Source: Glandiceps talaboti
Taxonomy: Eukaryota > Hemichordata > Enteropneusta > Spengelidae
NCBI RefSeq assembly: GCF_964340395.1
Contig: NC_135567.1
Coordinates: forward strand, 19,397,806 to 19,415,305
DNA length: 17,500 nt
Direction: 5' to 3'
Part shown: positions 16,741 through 17,500 of the stretch, piece by piece
Position numbering within the stretch: the first letter of the stretch is position 1
Layout of the letters: the number at the start of each line of letters is the position of its first letter
Translations under genes and position numbers: made by a program
Notes under the pieces: model-generated
Told to the model about the DNA's origin: nothing
Seen by the model: the letters and a program-made list of their open reading frames with translations, nothing else
The model's database searches: none

Positions 16741-17500
16741 CTTTGAAAAGAAACACGACAACTGGATCAATATGGGTATCAGATATGTACACAGTCACTA
16801 TAATAACATGCTGACCATAAATGTATAAATTAAAAAATGACATCGGTGTCGTCAAAATTATAAAATGAAGTCAGACATGGAATTAAAATGATGTACGAGA
16901 AATTCCTTGAAGAATTATTATGTAACATGCAACAAAGTACAAGTAACAATGTCATTATTCCCATGGCAACATGCAAACAACAGGTGTAATTTCACTGTAC
17001 ATGCAAATTATAACAGAATATACAAATTATTCACAGGTGCACAAAACATGTAACCAATCACAATCTACACAATTGACTCTTAGCAAACTATTTATCAAGA
17101 TACAAACATTTTACTTTTAATATGCAAATATGGAGACGCAGTCCAGTCTGAGGAGACCTGTGATTGGATAAACTTGTTTACAACATTTTTTGGTGAATGG
17201 CGCCCTCAGGTGGCAATCAAAAATGAACATTTCCAAGTTCATTACAAAATCACAGTGTTTCACGAACACCAACTCAGTTGTCACATAACACTGAAGGTGA
17301 TAACCAAGATCAAGTTAAGCAGTCACAAGTCTCCCTAAGTTTACCATTATTCAACACACCATACTAATTTACATATAAACAGGAAGTACGTCCTACATAT
17401 TTACACTCAATCTACATTTTACCATGCACTATATTCTACTCTTTACACTAGTCTCAGTTACCCAGACTCCCACAGCTTGGGGCTCTACTACGAGACCATC
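16741..17500. other. Non-repetitive stretch, possibly regulatory
   Basis: No exon or tandem repeat is supported. It holds two octamers ATGCAAAT (17001-17008 and 17122-17129), CCAAT words in both directions (ccaatca near 17054, gattgg near 17162), cccatggcaac near 16961, and a CTCF-like word. Unlike most of the window it is free of local duplications. Confidence 0.45.
17200..17214. promoter_or_regulatory. CTCF-like motif
   Basis: GCGCCCTCAGGTGGC matches 13 of 15 bases of the bilaterian CTCF core in reverse orientation (GCGCCCCCTGGTGGC). It is a small GC-rich island in AT-rich DNA. Binding is inferred, not shown. Confidence 0.4.

Noticed and set aside
17440-17500. Possible exon start after cccagactcccacag at the right edge
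   Set aside because: An acceptor-like site with about 25 bases remaining is too short to judge. It may also be the edge of a dispersed repeat.

Overview
The window is AT-rich eukaryotic DNA with no dense coding, no operon and no ribosome-binding-site logic. It holds a spliced coiled-coil exon, a non-LTR retrotransposon 3' end, a tRNA-derived SINE, a foldback MITE and many satellites. This suits an animal genome. The SINE and the GATT/AATC microsatellites lean towards a marine invertebrate, but the species cannot be fixed from sequence. Nearly all of the window reads as intron or intergenic DNA.

Host gene. One well-supported internal exon lies on the minus strand at 8602-8708. It has consensus splice sites and a highly charged coiled-coil product. 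A phase-compatible 21-nt microexon candidate lies 500 bp downstream in the gene at 8081-8101, with a strong polypyrimidine tract. The gene is not identified. Much of 1-8080, and perhaps 8709-17500, may be its introns.

Layout. 1-3110 is a run of diverged two- to four-copy tandem duplications (units of about 300, 155, 167-190 and 165 bp). 3993-4292 is a 75/84-bp repeat rich in EcoRI palindromes, followed by an AACAT/AACAC microsatellite. 4790-4968 is a minisatellite whose unit matches the RFX X-box consensus, and a perfect X-box palindrome lies at 5191. 5384-7970 holds a 74-bp array, about 1.1 kb of unique AT-rich DNA, and a 78-bp array with higher-order structure. 8348-8590 is a GATT microsatellite beside the exon's splice donor. 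9310-9852 is a 5'-truncated LINE 3' end, 10175-10405 a foldback MITE, and 10832-11112 a minus-strand SINE. 11507-12430 is a five-copy ~185-bp array, 13147-13640 a nested repeat, and 13880-14835 a five-copy ~212-bp array. 15121-15717 is the 78-bp array again in inverted orientation. 15886-15995 has a perfect 12-bp hairpin next to twin DR1 nuclear-receptor-type motifs. 16133-16740 has two smaller duplications. 16741-17500 has no repeat, with a CTCF-like motif at 17200.

No complete gene, rRNA, functional tRNA, CRISPR array or virus was found. The main interest is the architecture: almost every non-transposon block is itself a local tandem duplication. Two inverted copies of one 78-bp satellite bracket the exon, LINE, MITE and SINE.
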